From: Sphingomonadales bacterium
GTDB taxonomy: Bacteria > Pseudomonadota > Alphaproteobacteria > Sphingomonadales > Sphingomonadaceae
DNA: 64,000 nucleotides
Reading direction: 5' to 3'
NCBI GenBank assembly: GCA_028868535.1
Contig: JAGWUH010000002.1
Coordinates: forward strand, 97,773 to 161,772
Under the pieces are notes generated by a model. That model saw only the letters and a list, made by a program, of their open reading frames with translations, made no database searches and was not told where the DNA came from. The position numbers and the translations under genes are program-made. Below, in pieces: positions 62,350 through 64,000 of this stretch (the stretch's first letter is position 1; each line of letters begins with the position of its first letter).

Positions 62350-63099
62350 TCAGTCGCCGGCGCCCTGCCCGGCGCCGGTGCCCGGGTGTTCGAGCAGCAT
62401 CCGCTCCAGCGCCTGGGTCCACAACGCCATGTCCACGCCATCATGGAACTCGACGAGCGCCGGCTTGTCGCCGCCGACGAATCCCGTCCAGCTCCGCGCC
62501 CAGTCCGCCAGCGCCGCGATCGTGTCGGGAATGACCATTTCGTACTCGTCGACCACGAAGAATCCGTCGTCGCACACCAGGTTCTCGATTTCCCCGTTCT
62601 GCAGCGCATACTGCCGCGCATGCCGAAACCGGAGCACGTCCTCGATGATCGTGAACCGCCTTTCCTGCGCATGGGCATCCGCCATCTCCTGGGGTTCGCG
62701 CAGCACGCGCGCGATGATGCGCACCCCCGGAACCGCCAGCAGGTTCTCGCTGACGAGCGCATGGCACAATGCCAGCCGGGCTACCGTCGAGCCCAGGCCG
62801 TTGCCACGATAGCGGACGTCGACCATCAACCCGCCGATCTCGCAGACGGCTTCGTCTTCGTCGAAAGCGGCATAGGCCAACGCCAGGAAATCGCCTTCGT
62901 CGCTCATCGCGGCCCAGACGCACCCGTCCCAGGCCAGCAGTTCGAAGAAATCGTAGTCCCGTGGCGCGATCGCCCGGTTGGCCCCGGCGAAGCCGCGATG
63001 CCACTGATGCACCGCCGCGCATTGCCCGTGCTCGATCGCGGAAAACAGAAACACGGCCCCTCCGGCGGCATCGGCGAAGCCGAACCGATAGCCTTTCAT
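62350..63099 (-). CDS. GNAT-fold N-acetyltransferase-like protein with ~110-aa C-terminal extension
   Basis: GGLMVDVRYRGNGLGSTVARLALCHAL (RxxGxG acetyl-CoA motif); start set at MKGYRFGFADAAGG. Confidence 0.7.
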   Translation of the reverse strand: MKGYRFGFADAAGGAVFLFSAIEHGQCAAVHQWHRGFAGANRAIAPRDYDFFELLAWDGCVWAAMSDEGDFLALAYAAFDEDEAVCEIGGLMVDVRYRGNGLGSTVARLALCHALVSENLLAVPGVRIIARVLREPQEMADAHAQERRFTIIEDVLRFRHARQYALQNGEIENLVCDDGFFVVDEYEMVIPDTIAALADWARSWTGFVGGDKPALVEFHDGVDMALWTQALERMLLEHPGTGAGQGAGD

Positions 63100-63137
63100 C
63101 AAGCTGTTGAAAAGATCGGCTTTCCGCCGAACCGGTC

Positions 63138-63560
63138 TTACCGACCGGTCTTGAGCCGCTCGCGCAACTGTGCCTGCAGCAGGTCGAACATCGCCCGCCG
63201 CATCACCGGATGCGGCGCGGTGATCCCGCGCGTCCACCGGCTGATCGTCGGCCGGCTCACCTTGAACATGCGCGACATGTCGAGGTCGGTCCGTTCGAGC
63301 ACTTTCTGCGAGAGCCGGAAAACCGCCCCGAAGTCGACGGATTCGGGATCGGCACTTGCCGAACAGAGCTTGGCCGCCAGAGCACGGTACATTTCCCTGC
63401 GTCGGGACTCGAGTTCGATCGCGCTTTCCTCGAGCGACTGGCAGTCATCGGACAAGTCGGACAATGCGAAATCTCCTGCCGGCAGCAACGACGTGATACC
63501 CTCGCGACCAGGGTTAGCCAAACGAGCGCGAGATCCTATCGATTTTTCATCCCGAGTCAA
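63138..63560 (-). CDS. Helix-turn-helix (XRE-like) DNA-binding protein; true start may be 63464
   Basis: DMSRMFKVSRPTISRWTRGITAPHPVMRRAMFDLL HTH; ORF start at 63560 is TTG; alternative TTG at 63464 has AGGAG upstream. Confidence 0.72.
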   Translation of the reverse strand: MTRDEKSIGSRARLANPGREGITSLLPAGDFALSDLSDDCQSLEESAIELESRRREMYRALAAKLCSASADPESVDFGAVFRLSQKVLERTDLDMSRMFKVSRPTISRWTRGITAPHPVMRRAMFDLLQAQLRERLKTGR

Positions 63561-63697
63561 TCAAAAACAAATTAAAACATAGAATACAATGACATACTGC
63601 GGCGATGGTTCAGCCAATACTGTGCACGCTGTACAGGTACAACCACAACGCTCCCGATCGGTCAAGGTTTCCACAACCCAGATACGACAGCACCCCC

Positions 63698-63720
63698 GTC
63701 ATCCCCGCGAAAGCGGGGAC
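63698..63720. repeat. REP-type palindrome GTCATCCCCGCGAAAGCGGGGAC
   Basis: CCCCGC-GAAA-GCGGGG stem-loop; matches the widespread CGTCATCCCCGCGAAAGCGGGGA extragenic repeat by inspection. Confidence 0.8.
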
Positions 63721-63769
63721 CTCGAGCAACCAAGCGGAACCCCCGCCGGCCACACCCCCAACTCCCCTC

Positions 63770-63798
63770 TTGACATTTACAACCACATAGGTTAAACC
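63770..63798 (+). promoter_or_regulatory. Promoter/operator-like element, copy B
   Basis: TTGACA-N17-TAAACC with AACC-ACATA-GGTT in the spacer; spacing identical to copy A at 32006. Confidence 0.6.
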
Positions 63799-64000
63799 CA
63801 CCCCCATCCGGTCCCGCCTTCTCGCGAAAGGCGGCCCCGGTGTTTCAGGCCGGCGTTGCCCGCGATGGCGCATCCTTTTCCGGACGCACCATGCAGCGCG
63901 AAGCAGCGTCAGCTACCGGTTCAGGCTGGCGGGCCTCACCGCCACCCCGGACAGCGAAGCTTGCGAGCCCGATCGCTGTCCCGCCTGTTCAGGGCGAAAG

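Noticed and set aside
63589-63795. Small ORFs containing HPRESGDLEQP / VIPAKAGTSS near the window end
   Set aside because: These peptides are the well-known spurious translations of the CGTCATCCCCGCGAAAGCGGGGA repeat

Overview
High-GC (roughly 65-70% by eye) chromosomal window that looks alphaproteobacterial, most likely Sphingomonadales. Evidence is gene order and content: bamA-skp-fabZ, ccmCDEFGHI, ispZ-ftsY-mtaB-dapF, ygfA-6S RNA-zapA, tkt-gap-pgk-fba, dnaJ-dnaK, grpE-hrcA | rph-rdgB-hemW-xerC. Most of it is dense housekeeping sequence with three tRNAs (His, Pro, Asp). I saw no phage, IS transposase, CRISPR array or rRNA operon. The most interesting signals lie between genes. (1) Two copies of an exactly 141-nt palindromic element (25282-25422 and 49202-49342). 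Several stems differ in sequence but keep pairing between copies. One copy abuts the predicted 3' end of 6S RNA and the other abuts the grpE stop codon. (2) Two copies of a promoter/operator-like element (32006- and 63770-), TTGACA-N5-AACC-N5-GGTT, followed by a leader hairpin and a similar GTG-initiated short ORF (MFQxGVAxxGA...RxAAS). (3) An HTH + GNAT two-gene cassette with an AT-rich promoter at the right edge. (4) A MITE-like inverted repeat at 32501-32683 and REP-like hairpins after gap, pgk and fba. Coordinates come from the ORF track with hand-adjusted starts. No database search was possible, so product names rest on recognised motifs and gene order.
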